Shown here piece by piece: positions 32,329 through 41,271 of a DNA stretch of 64,000 nucleotides. The DNA is taken from NCBI RefSeq assembly GCF_020882015.2, contig NZ_CP086555.2, forward strand, positions 372,001-436,000, written 5' to 3'. How positions within the stretch are numbered: position 1 is the stretch's first letter; each line of letters begins with the position of its first letter. This DNA comes from Candidatus Borrelia undatumii. GTDB lineage: Bacteria > Spirochaetota > Spirochaetia > Borreliales > Borreliaceae. The notes below the pieces were generated by a model. It saw nothing but the letters and a program-made list of their open reading frames with translations. It made no database searches and had not been told where the DNA came from. A program made the position numbers and the translations under genes.

Positions 32329-32336
32329 AATCTCCC

Positions 32337-32507
32337 CTAAAACACGTGAGCTACAGCAAGGTACATAACATAATCCACCGCGCCTAGAAACATCGAAACA
32401 AAAAGAACCAACCAAAAAACTTGCTTTCCGTTACCTATTACTTCACCGTACCTAGGCCAAGTTATCCTCTTAAGCTCCAAAAAACTTTCCCTAATAAATT
32501 TAAACAC
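32337..32507 (-). CDS. secE: preprotein translocase subunit SecE
   Basis: 56 residues, the short single-span form. The amphipathic helix SFLELKRITWPRYGEV is the SecE signature and is followed by one membrane segment (FWLVLFVSMFLGAVDYVMYL). The GTG at 32507 is preferred, because the run AAGGGGGGG lies 7 bases upstream; the alternative start at 32528 overlaps that site. SecE clamps SecY in the translocon. Confidence 0.93.
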   Translation of the reverse strand: MFKFIRESFLELKRITWPRYGEVIGNGKQVFWLVLFVSMFLGAVDYVMYLAVAHVF

Positions 32508-32538
32508 TAAAAGCCCCCCCTTCAACAAACCAAGACGA

Positions 32539-32611
32539 CAGGTCAGGAGGGATTCGAACCCCCAACATGCGGTTTTGGAGACCGCCGTTCTACCATTGGA
32601 ACTACTGACCT
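32539..32611 (-). tRNA. tRNA-Trp (CCA)
   Basis: 73 bases. The seven-pair acceptor AGGTCAG/CTGACCT, a D arm with AATGG loop, anticodon stem CGGTC-type with loop CTCCAAA giving CCA, and the T arm GGGGGTTCGAATCCC are all readable. The CCA tail is not encoded. It lies between secE and rpmG. Confidence 0.96.
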
Positions 32612-32622
32612 ATGACTCACAG

Positions 32623-32802
32623 TTATTTTATCTTCCCCTCTTTATGAAGAGTATGCCTCCTGAGTATCGGACAGTACTTCATCAGCTCCAACTTTTCCTG
32701 CCTATTACGCCTGTTCTTAGTGGTCGTATAATTCCTAATACCCGTTTCTTCGCACACCAAAGCCACAAGCTCAACAGCACCTTTCCCTTTTTTCCTACCC
32801 AT
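32623..32802 (-). CDS. rpmG: 50S ribosomal protein L33
   Basis: 59 residues from ATG at 32802 ([13 protein letters not shown]) with GAGGGG upstream; the longer in-frame start would run into tRNA-Thr. Family features are [21 protein letters not shown] in pieces and [14 protein letters not shown]. Only two of the four zinc cysteines of the zinc-binding form remain (CEET and CPIL), so it probably does not bind zinc. It lies between two tRNA genes. Confidence 0.96.
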   Translation of the reverse strand: MGRKKGKGAVELVALVCEETGIRNYTTTKNRRNRQEKLELMKYCPILRRHTLHKEGKIK

Positions 32803-32820
32803 AACACCCCTCGTACAAAA

Positions 32821-32893
32821 AGCCCCCAATCGGACTTGAACCGACGACCCCCACCTTACCATGGTGGTGCTCTACCAACTGAGCTATAAGGGC
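32821..32893 (-). tRNA. tRNA-Thr (GGT)
   Basis: 73 bases. The acceptor GCCCTTA pairs with TGGGGGC (two G-T pairs), the D arm is GCTCAGTTGGTAGAGC, the anticodon arm CCACC-ATGGTAA-GGTGG gives GGT, and the T arm contains GGTTCAAGTCC. The CCA tail is not encoded. It is the first gene of the tRNA-rpmG-tRNA-secE-nusG group. Confidence 0.96.
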
Positions 32894-32978
32894 ACCATCT
32901 TCCCTTACAACAAACTCTTGTACCATATTAATTGATTATCTTAAAAAAGACAAGTATTAAACTTATATTTTAAACATC

Positions 32979-33824
32979 TCACCTTATGACAACGAGTCTA
33001 CCCTCTCTTAAAAGGTTAATATTATTTTTATTTGAAAATAACTTACCAATAGAAAATTCATCAAGTATTATATCTGACCTATTCCTACCATAAATTCCCC
33101 TAGCAACCAATTTTAAAGGATAATCCCCAATCCTATCTTTATTAATATAAGAAATATCGTTCGTATACTCAAGCATTCCCCATCTTCTTAATGCATCTGG
33201 CTCAACCATTCTCTTATCAAAATAAAGTTTAACGTTTTCATCATAAATCTTGACAAAAAAAGAATCTCTTAATCTAATAGAACCTGATGGGGATTCATAT
33301 TCCCCCCCTACATAAATAACAATGCCAGTATAAAACCGATCATCACCCGTATTCATTAATGGATAAAAAGCCCTATAAGGCTTGTCGTGAGACAAGAACA
33401 AGTCAATAAAATCAGGGAAAAGACAAAGCTTATACCTAATAGTTATACTTCTTAAATCCTCCGAATACTTTATATAGCTCCTTTTTAAAATACTATCAAG
33501 TCCTGAAAAATGAAGTATCAGGTTGGGGTCTGAATCAAAATAATCTCTGAAAGTATTATCAGAATCGATTACCATCTCAAAAAGAGACCTCCTTATTAAG
33601 GAATCCTTAAAATCATTAATGTCCAACATCAATTTAGAGGTAGAGTTAAGTCCAACTCTACCAAGCCTATCCTCGCTTACCGTTTTACTAATGTCGAAAT
33701 AAACAACCTTTTTCTCCCAATCAATTAACCTCTCCACACTCGCCCCGGATGCAGAATCCTTGATCGCAGAGGCGTTAGAATAAAATAAAAGAAAAAATTT
33801 AAAAAGGACATGAAGTAAATCCAC
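32979..33824 (-). CDS. exported protein of unknown function
   Basis: 281 residues from GTG at 33824, chosen because AAGGAG lies 7 bases upstream. The N-terminus (VDLLHVLFKFFLLFYSNASA) is a signal peptide, so the protein is exported. The rest is rich in charged and aromatic residues with beta-type stretches such as GIVIYVGGEYESPSG and VKIYDENVKLYFD. I do not recognise a family. It begins immediately behind the lipoprotein gene at 33836-34858 and is probably co-transcribed with it; by order it matches BB0397. Confidence 0.75.
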   Translation of the reverse strand: MDLLHVLFKFFLLFYSNASAIKDSASGASVERLIDWEKKVVYFDISKTVSEDRLGRVGLNSTSKLMLDINDFKDSLIRRSLFEMVIDSDNTFRDYFDSDPNLILHFSGLDSILKRSYIKYSEDLRSITIRYKLCLFPDFIDLFLSHDKPYRAFYPLMNTGDDRFYTGIVIYVGGEYESPSGSIRLRDSFFVKIYDENVKLYFDKRMVEPDALRRWGMLEYTNDISYINKDRIGDYPLKLVARGIYGRNRSDIILDEFSIGKLFSNKNNINLLREGRLVVIR

Positions 33825-33835
33825 ATTAAGTCTCC

Positions 33836-34858
33836 TTATTTTTTCCCCAAATAAACTCCTATCCAAGCCCACCCATTATTAATTTTTGGATCCTTTGGAT
33901 AAGAGATTTTTTTAAAGACAAAATACCACTCCCATATGTGCTCCCAACCGGTAGATTCAAGATAAGAGATACCATCACTAGAATCAGCCTCAAAACTATT
34001 TGCAAACTGTATTCCGTTTTTCCGCCTACTTCCAAGCTTAATCATCGTTGTTAAAAAACTGTTCGTATTAATTGAATTACCCCTCCCCCCTCTTTGATCC
34101 CAGCTCTGAATAAAGAAATTATGCTTATCCCTTATACCTAAAAGCTTTGCCGTATTCCCAGAATAAATACACCCCTTAACATCCTGAATTAAATCACTCA
34201 AATTTCTATAAACCACAAACTCCGGATTATTGTAGTGATTAACTTTAGCAATAACGTTAGAATAATCCCTAGAGTCCATTTTCAAATTCGACCTTGGCAC
34301 CAAAAGCAATTTTTTGTAATAAAAATATGCCTCGTCGTAATCCTGCACACTCTCCAAATCTAGGGCAAGATTATAATAATAACTAGCCTTATCTTCCTCC
34401 CTAACACCATCGGAACCGCTGTTAATCAACAACTTATAATAATGAATCTTGTTACCAGCTTCAATATTCAAGCCAATCACCCTTTTAGCAATTTTTACTT
34501 TTATAGAACTATTCTCATAAACGTAATCATCAAAATTGCTAACAACATACCTGTAATAGGTAAAAGCCACTAAATCTTCCTTCATAGCAGCATAGACATT
34601 TCCCATTAAATAAAAATACAAGGGATAATATTCACTGCTCCCATCACTAGCAATTCCTTGATTTACAATCATTAAAGCTTTCTCATAATTCTTGTTTCTA
34701 ATGTAAATGTCAACTATCCTATCAACAATAAGAAATCTATCCAGCCCATTCTTACTTAACTCTCCTAAAAGACCTACAAGATTCTGAACTTCCCCCTGCT
34801 TAACCCTACAAGCACCTAAAATCAAAACCAGCCCAAACAATTGAATCAATGCCCTCAT
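33836..34858 (-). CDS. lipoprotein with TPR-like repeats
   Basis: 340 residues. The signal MRALIQLFGLVLILGAC ends in a good lipobox. Residues about 25-190 contain helix pairs of the tetratricopeptide type (NYEKALMIVNQGIASDG, PLYFYLMGNVYAAMKED, YYYNLALDLESVQDYDEA). The C-terminal 120 residues are not repeat-like and end in WAWIGVYLGKK. TPR lipoproteins usually scaffold envelope complexes; the partner is unknown. It is divergent from the SH3-domain gene, whose start region it nearly touches. Confidence 0.8.
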   Translation of the reverse strand: MRALIQLFGLVLILGACRVKQGEVQNLVGLLGELSKNGLDRFLIVDRIVDIYIRNKNYEKALMIVNQGIASDGSSEYYPLYFYLMGNVYAAMKEDLVAFTYYRYVVSNFDDYVYENSSIKVKIAKRVIGLNIEAGNKIHYYKLLINSGSDGVREEDKASYYYNLALDLESVQDYDEAYFYYKKLLLVPRSNLKMDSRDYSNVIAKVNHYNNPEFVVYRNLSDLIQDVKGCIYSGNTAKLLGIRDKHNFFIQSWDQRGGRGNSINTNSFLTTMIKLGSRRKNGIQFANSFEADSSDGISYLESTGWEHIWEWYFVFKKISYPKDPKINNGWAWIGVYLGKK

Positions 34859-34873
34859 TGCCTTTATTATATA

Positions 34874-36196
34874 ATGGAAGTTATGTATAACAAAATACGT
34901 TCTAGGTTCAATGGTACAACTAGGAACATCAATAAAAAATTAATATACATCGTATTTATCGCATTACTTTTATGTTGCTTTAATAAAACCAATAAATATG
35001 GTGTCGTCCTAGATTCAAAAAACAGAGAAAAACTTCCAAATGGATCTCTTGTGGAAATAGAAAACACCAGTCAAAACAAAAACACAATAACAATAAAGCA
35101 TAACGAAACGAAATTTATAGTACATAAATTTACAATACAAGAATTCCAAACAAGAGAAGAAGCGGAAAAATTTAGATTAAGCATCAACCCATATGTGACC
35201 AAATATGCCATAAGTAAAAAAGACACCCTGCCCTTAAGAGAATCCCCTGATAACTACAAAGATAACATAATATATAGAATTCCAAAGGACTCTATCCTAA
35301 AGATAATAAGCATTGGAGAAGAAACAAAAGCTGGATCCCTTCAGGGTAGATGGATATACATTTTGACAAAAGATGGGTATAAGGGTTATGTCTTCGACTA
35401 TGCACTCGAAATTTTTGAAAATATCACGGGCAAAATAATCACAAATCCACTAAATAGGTCCTCACAGGACGATATAATAAGCAAATTCAAAAACATTAAA
35501 TACTTAAGGCCATTCTACTATGAAAAAATGATTGCTAACCATATTTACGACACTGATCTACTCAAAAAAGACTATGGTCTATTTTTCACCCTTCAAAACG
35601 AAATAAAGATAAACATGCCCGAATTAAGCTTAACTTTCAAATTTGATGTTGTTGACTCCGTTAAACCAAATGGATTTTTATTCAGATCTAACAGTTCGGA
35701 TAAAGATTTCATTCTACTAGAAAAAGAATTTTCAAATTATTATAATTCGTACATAAAGGTTAAAGGACACGATTTCGAATCGAAGTTTGTTCTCATTGAA
35801 CAAGTCATTGAGAAAGTAATACCTGAAATGGAAACACAAAATAGAAACTTAATGCACAGATTAACATCTTATAAAACATTGGAAAATGAGACATATGGAA
35901 GTATTGAATTTAGATCAGACAGAACTTTTGTTTGGAAAACAAATTCAAAATTAAACAGCTTGCCAAGCTTTGGGAAGTTTAAAATAATAGGACTTACTCC
36001 AAATCTACAAATCTCATACAAAAACGCTATAAAGCTTATCGATGATGACAATGGGGAATACTTTTGTCTGCTAGACTATACGAAGAATGCCCTACAACTA
36101 ATATTCATAAATTCTGAAAATGTTGAAGATGACGTAATAATTGACGATAGGGATAAAACTGCAATAGTACTGTTCAGTGAGAATCGTTCTAATTAA
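34874..36196 (+). CDS. putative lipoprotein with bacterial SH3 domain
   Basis: About 440 residues. ATG at 34874 or 34883 is preferred to the one at 34841, which overlaps the divergent gene. After a basic stretch comes KKLIYIVFIALLLCC, a signal ending in cysteines that could be a lipobox. Residues about 125-180 form an SH3-like module (KDTLPLRESPDN, YRIPKDSILKIISIGEE, GRWIYILTKDGYKGYVFD), a fold that often binds cell-wall peptides. The remaining C-terminal 260 residues are unrecognised. The ankyrin-repeat gene follows after 40 bases on the same strand. Confidence 0.75.
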   Translation: MEVMYNKIRSRFNGTTRNINKKLIYIVFIALLLCCFNKTNKYGVVLDSKNREKLPNGSLVEIENTSQNKNTITIKHNETKFIVHKFTIQEFQTREEAEKFRLSINPYVTKYAISKKDTLPLRESPDNYKDNIIYRIPKDSILKIISIGEETKAGSLQGRWIYILTKDGYKGYVFDYALEIFENITGKIITNPLNRSSQDDIISKFKNIKYLRPFYYEKMIANHIYDTDLLKKDYGLFFTLQNEIKINMPELSLTFKFDVVDSVKPNGFLFRSNSSDKDFILLEKEFSNYYNSYIKVKGHDFESKFVLIEQVIEKVIPEMETQNRNLMHRLTSYKTLENETYGSIEFRSDRTFVWKTNSKLNSLPSFGKFKIIGLTPNLQISYKNAIKLIDDDNGEYFCLLDYTKNALQLIFINSENVEDDVIIDDRDKTAIVLFSENRSN

Positions 36197-36238
36197 GTCA
36201 AAATTGTAAGATTCTTAAATTGTTAAAGGTTGAAAACG

Positions 36239-36958
36239 ATGTTGATAATATTCATTTTAATTGCACGGTCTGTTGTGTGTTTGAATGCAAATGAGAATAC
36301 TGGAATAATACAAGCATTAACAAAAACTCTCTATCGTACTACTAGTCAAGAATATTTACTTAACAAAAAAGAATTAGATAACTTCGTATCTTCAATAGAA
36401 TTAAATAACAGCGATATTTTAAAATATATTCAAGAGACAAAAAATGATTTTTTAAACACATCTGTATATTTTAGAAATATAAGGGGTACTATTATCGCCT
36501 TAACTATCGGAGCAGAAATAAATTATGAACACAAAATATCTCCGATATCAATTTCAATAATCAACAATGATTTAGAAATTACAAAAATATTAATAGACCA
36601 TGGGATAAACATAAACAAAATAGATGAAACGGAACACCCACCAATTTTCTGGGCAATATACTTAAACAACGAAGAAATATTTGATCTTTTGGCAGAAAAA
36701 GGAGCTGATTTAAGCTTTACACTTAAGGGCGGGAAAACACCTATGCAGGCTGCAGTAGAAATCGAAAACACCAAACTAATCGAACTACTACTTAAAAAAA
36801 ACACCTACATGGCAGATTCTTACAAAAAAGAAATTAAGAATCTCAGAAACAAAAACATAAAAAATATCTTCAAAAAATTCAAACTAATTAGTACCCATCC
36901 GAAATCTCAATATTTTTATCTTTATCAAGAAGGTCCTTATATACAAAAGACTTCCTAG
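36239..36958 (+). CDS. ankyrin-repeat protein with signal peptide
   Basis: 239 residues from ATG at 36239, with AAAGG 9 bases upstream; a TTG at 36230 is too near that site. A hydrophobic N-terminus (MLIIFILIARSVVCLNA) looks like a signal peptide. Residues about 95-190 hold two to three ankyrin repeats (SPISISIINNDLEITKILI, HPPIFWAIYLNNEEIFDLL, GKTPMQAAVEIENTKLIEL). Exported ankyrin proteins bind other proteins; the partner is unknown. The last 71 bases overlap the end of the convergent gene. Confidence 0.78.
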   Translation: MLIIFILIARSVVCLNANENTGIIQALTKTLYRTTSQEYLLNKKELDNFVSSIELNNSDILKYIQETKNDFLNTSVYFRNIRGTIIALTIGAEINYEHKISPISISIINNDLEITKILIDHGININKIDETEHPPIFWAIYLNNEEIFDLLAEKGADLSFTLKGGKTPMQAAVEIENTKLIELLLKKNTYMADSYKKEIKNLRNKNIKNIFKKFKLISTHPKSQYFYLYQEGPYIQKTS

Positions 36959-38411
36959 CAAGCTCTCCTTTTAAATCTTTTGGAAAAGGTGCATTCCTCC
37001 ACATTACACCGCGAACCATTTTCTCCATCTTTTGTATACCCTTGCTTTCCTTCTCTATCCATAAAAAATAATCATTTAAAAAGGCATCTTTAACATTACC
37101 CTTCTTGATAAATTTAGAATAGTATTCATAATATTGACCAGTCATTCCTGTTTCCATCCACCTAAACGATGTCTGCTCTTTAGCAAGTTCCCACAAAAAA
37201 TCTCCAATACCCAAAATCAAAGCTTTTCTTAAATCTTTAGGATACATGGGCACCAATATTTTACCCCTCCCTGTGGCTCGATTTTTAACATCAATAGGCT
37301 CCCAACAAACGCCCCTCTCACCGTAAGATGGTATTAAAATAAAATAAGGAACTATCCTTAAAAAATCTCCTCTATAATTTTTGTGAAAAATTTTAGGCTG
37401 AATACTTTCAATCTCTCTAACAAGTTGTATGATCCTCTCTCTACTACCAAAAAGACTAGGATTTGCAACCACATTACTTTTAAGCAATATCGGAAAATGA
37501 TTCCCCCTAGGGCCAATAGTAAGCTTGTTGGCTTCCATTAAAGACCCCACTTCCTCCACCGCAATGTTAGATGAACCAGAAACATCAACGTCTAGCATTT
37601 TATCTTTAATCTCAGCAAGCTTCTTATTCAACTCTTCAATCTGAGCAACTAAAGATGTAATCTCTCTGCTAAACTTAATAAGATCATCAATATAACCAGA
37701 AGCAAATTTTAAAGGTTTTAAAATATCATCAGAATAAAACCCACTTATCCCAAGCTCGATCATACAAATCTCAGATGGAATTGCATCGACAAACAGAAAT
37801 TTAAACATATCCTTTAACTTGTTAACAGCTTCAATCCTCGCAACATCATTCTTCTTAAGACTACTCTTTGCAAAACCAATATCGGCCAACAGCTTTTCTT
37901 GCTTGTCAAGCAATATTCTTCTCACATCTTCATCTTTAATTCTCTCCGTTGGCTCATCTATAGCAAGCTTCCTGAGTTTTAACTCATTAACTCCATAAAT
38001 CCATTCATCAAAATAAATAAACGGTTCATCATAATTATTATCCCAAAAAGTTTTTGAAATTAAAGACCTGAGTTCACTACCAAGGGCACTTGGCAGAAGT
38101 GCCGCAAATCTAAATAAAAGTTTCTGTTCTTGGGTTAAACTTAGGACATTGCGAGCAATTGATCTTAAAAATTCCCAATAAACACTAATGATCTGCCTAT
38201 ACTTGGTAACCCTGTCCCCTCCATCTGTTGATTTTGGATTCAAATAATCTAGCAATAGCCTATGGAGCCTTGTACCGACCTCTCTGTCGCTTAAAATCAA
38301 ATTCCTGTAATAATCATCAGTAAAAAACCCCTTATCATGCTCTTCTAAAGCAACAACCTCAGGCAATCTTAAATTCAAATCCGTATTAACCAAATCTGGA
38401 TACCTATACAA
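36888..38411 (-). CDS. conserved Borrelia protein of unknown function
   Basis: About 507 residues. The start is uncertain: TTG at 38411 has GAGGGGGG about 6 bases upstream, whereas the TTG at 38426 would precede that site. No signal peptide or membrane segment is visible. The middle (about 255-285) is likely coiled coil (FSREITSLVAQIEELNKK, LAEIKDKML). The C-terminal part contains YGERGVCWEPIDVKNRATG and FLWELAKEQTSFRWMETG. I do not recognise a family; it matches BB0400 by order. Its last 71 bases are shared, on the opposite strand, with the ankyrin gene. Confidence 0.8.
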   Translation of the reverse strand: MYRYPDLVNTDLNLRLPEVVALEEHDKGFFTDDYYRNLILSDREVGTRLHRLLLDYLNPKSTDGGDRVTKYRQIISVYWEFLRSIARNVLSLTQEQKLLFRFAALLPSALGSELRSLISKTFWDNNYDEPFIYFDEWIYGVNELKLRKLAIDEPTERIKDEDVRRILLDKQEKLLADIGFAKSSLKKNDVARIEAVNKLKDMFKFLFVDAIPSEICMIELGISGFYSDDILKPLKFASGYIDDLIKFSREITSLVAQIEELNKKLAEIKDKMLDVDVSGSSNIAVEEVGSLMEANKLTIGPRGNHFPILLKSNVVANPSLFGSRERIIQLVREIESIQPKIFHKNYRGDFLRIVPYFILIPSYGERGVCWEPIDVKNRATGRGKILVPMYPKDLRKALILGIGDFLWELAKEQTSFRWMETGMTGQYYEYYSKFIKKGNVKDAFLNDYFLWIEKESKGIQKMEKMVRGVMWRNAPFPKDLKGELARKSFVYKDLLDKDKNIEISDGY

Positions 38412-38545
38412 GATCACCCCCCTCAAAAAACCAACCTGCTCACTACCCTAATAAATAGTAATGCCAAAGTTTATATTTACCAAAAAATTTAGTAAGATTG
38501 ATACACTATAGAATTCTTTTTTTTAAAACCTCAAAGGAATGGATT

Positions 38546-39736
38546 ATGAACACGAAAATGAAATTTTTTCTAGCTGTATCTATTGGGATACTTATTGGAT
38601 TAGTTCTCCCATCTGACGTTTACGAAACGCTAGCAAGCATTTTTGTAAGACTTGCCTATTTTTCCTTAATTCCTTTTTTAATATTCTCAATTCCACTAGG
38701 AATAGAAAATATTATTGAAAATAAAAAATTTAAAAAACTTTTTGGAAAAACAATCTATTATGGAATTTTAATCAATGTTATGGGAGTCATCACATCCATC
38801 GCAGTTGCGATAATATACATACCACAAAGAATTCCCGTCCTAGATAAAAATGTTAAAAATTTATACATATTTGATAAATCAGAATTCCTTGAAACATTCT
38901 TCCCAAAAAACATCTTTACAACACTCACAAGCAGCAATCCAAACCTTTTAAGTATTTACATTATCTCAATAATTGTTGGTACTAGTTTTTACTATGCAAA
39001 ACAGAAGGGAAGAATTGCTAGAGAGCTTATCTTAAGCACCTCAAACCTCTTTTACAATGCAAACGGAATAGTGGTTAATATACTAAATTTTGGAACTATC
39101 TTCATCACAGCGTCTTATACTAACAACTTAAGAAATTTTAAAGATTATCAATACTACACAAACAGCATACTATTTTTTTCTTCATGGACGCTCATTATTA
39201 TTCTAATAATAATTCCAACGATAAGTTATAAATTAACCAAAAACTTTAGATTGGCATACAGGAGTGTATTAATTTCGTTTCAAAACATAATATTTGCAGG
39301 ATTGACAATGGACGCCTACTCCCCTTATTCTGTGTTACTAGAAGACATTAAGAATGAGAGAATAAACATAAAAAAATCAATCATTACAAACATACCCATA
39401 ATCAACTTTGTTTCTAAATTCGGAACAATTTTTATTTCAACGATCTCATTTTTCATTATTTTAAAATCTTATTCTAGTTTGCCCATATCAATCTATGAAA
39501 TAAGCTACATGAGCATATTGGCATTTCTATTCGTCTTTTCATTTCCACACGTACCAAGCAGTTTAGTATACGTAATTACAATGCTGTGTTCAACTTACAC
39601 AAAAGGGATTGAACTGAGCTACTCCAGCATAACCCCAATACTACCGATACTAACATCTCTAGCTTTAATGATCGATTTTACATTCAACATTGCAATTATG
39701 CATATAATAACCTTTAACGAATCAAGAGAAGCCTAG
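38546..39736 (+). CDS. divergent SDF-family (glutamate/dicarboxylate:cation symporter-like) transporter
   Basis: 396 residues from ATG at 38546, with AAAGGA 8 bases upstream. Eight or so membrane segments and the overall layout (ISIGILIGLVLP, IPFLIFSIPLGIENI, two late re-entrant-like hairpins) match the dicarboxylate/amino acid:cation symporter family, and the homologue BB0401 is annotated as a glutamate transporter. The usual NMDGTA motif is not recognisable, the helical-hairpin serines are weak, and the last motif reads MIDFTFNIAI rather than D..RT..NV. The substrate therefore cannot be assumed. It is divergent from the preceding gene and converges on proS. Confidence 0.78.
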   Translation: MNTKMKFFLAVSIGILIGLVLPSDVYETLASIFVRLAYFSLIPFLIFSIPLGIENIIENKKFKKLFGKTIYYGILINVMGVITSIAVAIIYIPQRIPVLDKNVKNLYIFDKSEFLETFFPKNIFTTLTSSNPNLLSIYIISIIVGTSFYYAKQKGRIARELILSTSNLFYNANGIVVNILNFGTIFITASYTNNLRNFKDYQYYTNSILFFSSWTLIIILIIIPTISYKLTKNFRLAYRSVLISFQNIIFAGLTMDAYSPYSVLLEDIKNERINIKKSIITNIPIINFVSKFGTIFISTISFFIILKSYSSLPISIYEISYMSILAFLFVFSFPHVPSSLVYVITMLCSTYTKGIELSYSSITPILPILTSLALMIDFTFNIAIMHIITFNESREA

Positions 39737-39759
39737 ACAACAGAAAAGCTTGCGAAGCA

Positions 39760-41226
39760 TTAGTAAGATTTTGCAAACAAAACAAAATGTCTAGCCTTCG
39801 AGTTACAATAAATGCAATTTAGACCATCTAGAGGGCTATTTTTAAAATCTTCGGGTATGCATCTTATTGTAGCCTTCGTATCGTCCTTAATGCTCTCTTC
39901 ACATGCCTCACTCCCACACCATGAAGAGATCACAAATCCCAAATTATTATCAATGTAGGTTCTAAAAGTACTATAGCTCTTATCTCCAACTCCAAAAATT
40001 TCTTTAGTGTTTAAACTCCTGAACTCCAAAGCCCTATTAAACAAATCACACTGCATACTTTCAAGCTCGTCTTTAACTTTAGCTGACAGATCCTTAACCG
40101 ACACTTGATACTTAGAATTTTTATCCTTATCCCTCCTTGCAATAGTAACACAGTCCATAAGAATATCGTTAGAACCTATTTCTATGCGTATTGGAATTCC
40201 TCTAAGTTCTGCAGAAGAAAACCTAAATCCTATGGAGTTCCTTATATCCTTATCGATCTCGACCCTAAATTTCTCTTTCTTTAACTTGTTAAAGATGGTA
40301 ATAGCATAGTCAAAAATCCTTTTATTTATCTCATCATCTCTCCTAAAAATAGGAACAATAATGAGCTCTATTGGTGCTATTTTAGGCGGCAACACCAACC
40401 CCCTGTTATCGGAATGAACCATAATCAGTGCCCCAATCAATCTGGTTGAAACTCCCCAACTAGTGGCTGAAACATACTCCATCTCCCCCTCTTTATTTTG
40501 AAATTTAACATCAAAGGCCTTGGCGAAATTTAAACCCAAATAGTGAGATGTTCCCGCTTGTAAAGCTTTCTTATCCTGCATTAATGCCTCGATTGTATAA
40601 GTACAAACAGCACCCGCAAATTTTTCTCTTTCCGACTTCTTTCCATGGAATACGGGAATAGCTAAGTAATCCTCAACAAAGCTCTTATAGAGATTTAAAA
40701 TAAACAAGGTTTCACTTTCAGCCTCCTCTGCAGTTTCATGGGCAGTATGTCCTTCTTGCCACAAAAACTCAGTCGTTCGCAAAAATGGTCTTGTCCTCTT
40801 CTCCCAACGAATAATATTTGCCCATTGGTTAATCTTAAGGGGCAAATCCCTGTAAGACTTTATCCACTTACTGTACATATTCCAAATAATTGTTTCAGAA
40901 GTGGGTCTTAAGACCAAAGGCTCAGTCAATTTTTCTCCGCCAGCAGTCGTTACAACAGCAAGCTCTGGCGAAAATCCCTCAACATGTTCCTGTTCCCTTT
41001 CTAGGAATTTATAAGGAATAAGCAATGGAAAATATGCATTCTCATGTCCCGTTTCTTTAAACTTATCATCAAGTACGCTTTTAATCCTCTCCCAAATAGC
41101 GTACCCATAAGGCATAATAACCATACATCCCTTAACAGGACTATAATCAACAAGCTTTGCCTCCTGCACTATATCTAAATACCACCTGGAATAATCTTCT
41201 TCTTTTAAAGTAATAAAACTACCCAT
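39760..41226 (-). CDS. proS: prolyl-tRNA synthetase
   Basis: 488 residues from ATG at 41226, with AAGGA 8 bases upstream; a longer start would add 13 unconserved residues. It is the short archaeal/eukaryotic-like class II form: motif 2 region RWEKRTRPFLRTTEFLWQEGHTAH, LRPTSETIIWNMY, SATSWGVSTRLIGALIM, and a C-terminal Cys-containing extension with WCGSEACEE and CIYCNSKA. It lies behind the secreted-protein gene on the same strand. Confidence 0.97.
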   Translation of the reverse strand: MGSFITLKEEDYSRWYLDIVQEAKLVDYSPVKGCMVIMPYGYAIWERIKSVLDDKFKETGHENAYFPLLIPYKFLEREQEHVEGFSPELAVVTTAGGEKLTEPLVLRPTSETIIWNMYSKWIKSYRDLPLKINQWANIIRWEKRTRPFLRTTEFLWQEGHTAHETAEEAESETLFILNLYKSFVEDYLAIPVFHGKKSEREKFAGAVCTYTIEALMQDKKALQAGTSHYLGLNFAKAFDVKFQNKEGEMEYVSATSWGVSTRLIGALIMVHSDNRGLVLPPKIAPIELIIVPIFRRDDEINKRIFDYAITIFNKLKKEKFRVEIDKDIRNSIGFRFSSAELRGIPIRIEIGSNDILMDCVTIARRDKDKNSKYQVSVKDLSAKVKDELESMQCDLFNRALEFRSLNTKEIFGVGDKSYSTFRTYIDNNLGFVISSWCGSEACEESIKDDTKATIRCIPEDFKNSPLDGLNCIYCNSKARHFVLFAKSY

Positions 41227-41271
41227 ACCCCCGTTCCTTGATAAATAATTTAGAAGATCTATCACACAAGT

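Noticed and set aside
32575-32889. Plus-strand open frame of 104 codons
   Set aside because: It runs across tRNA-Trp, rpmG and tRNA-Thr on the other strand and has no ribosome binding site; a shadow frame.
39748-39758. GCTT-GCG-AAGC hairpin between the transporter gene and proS as terminator
   Set aside because: Only four pairs and a poor T-run; cannot be distinguished from chance.
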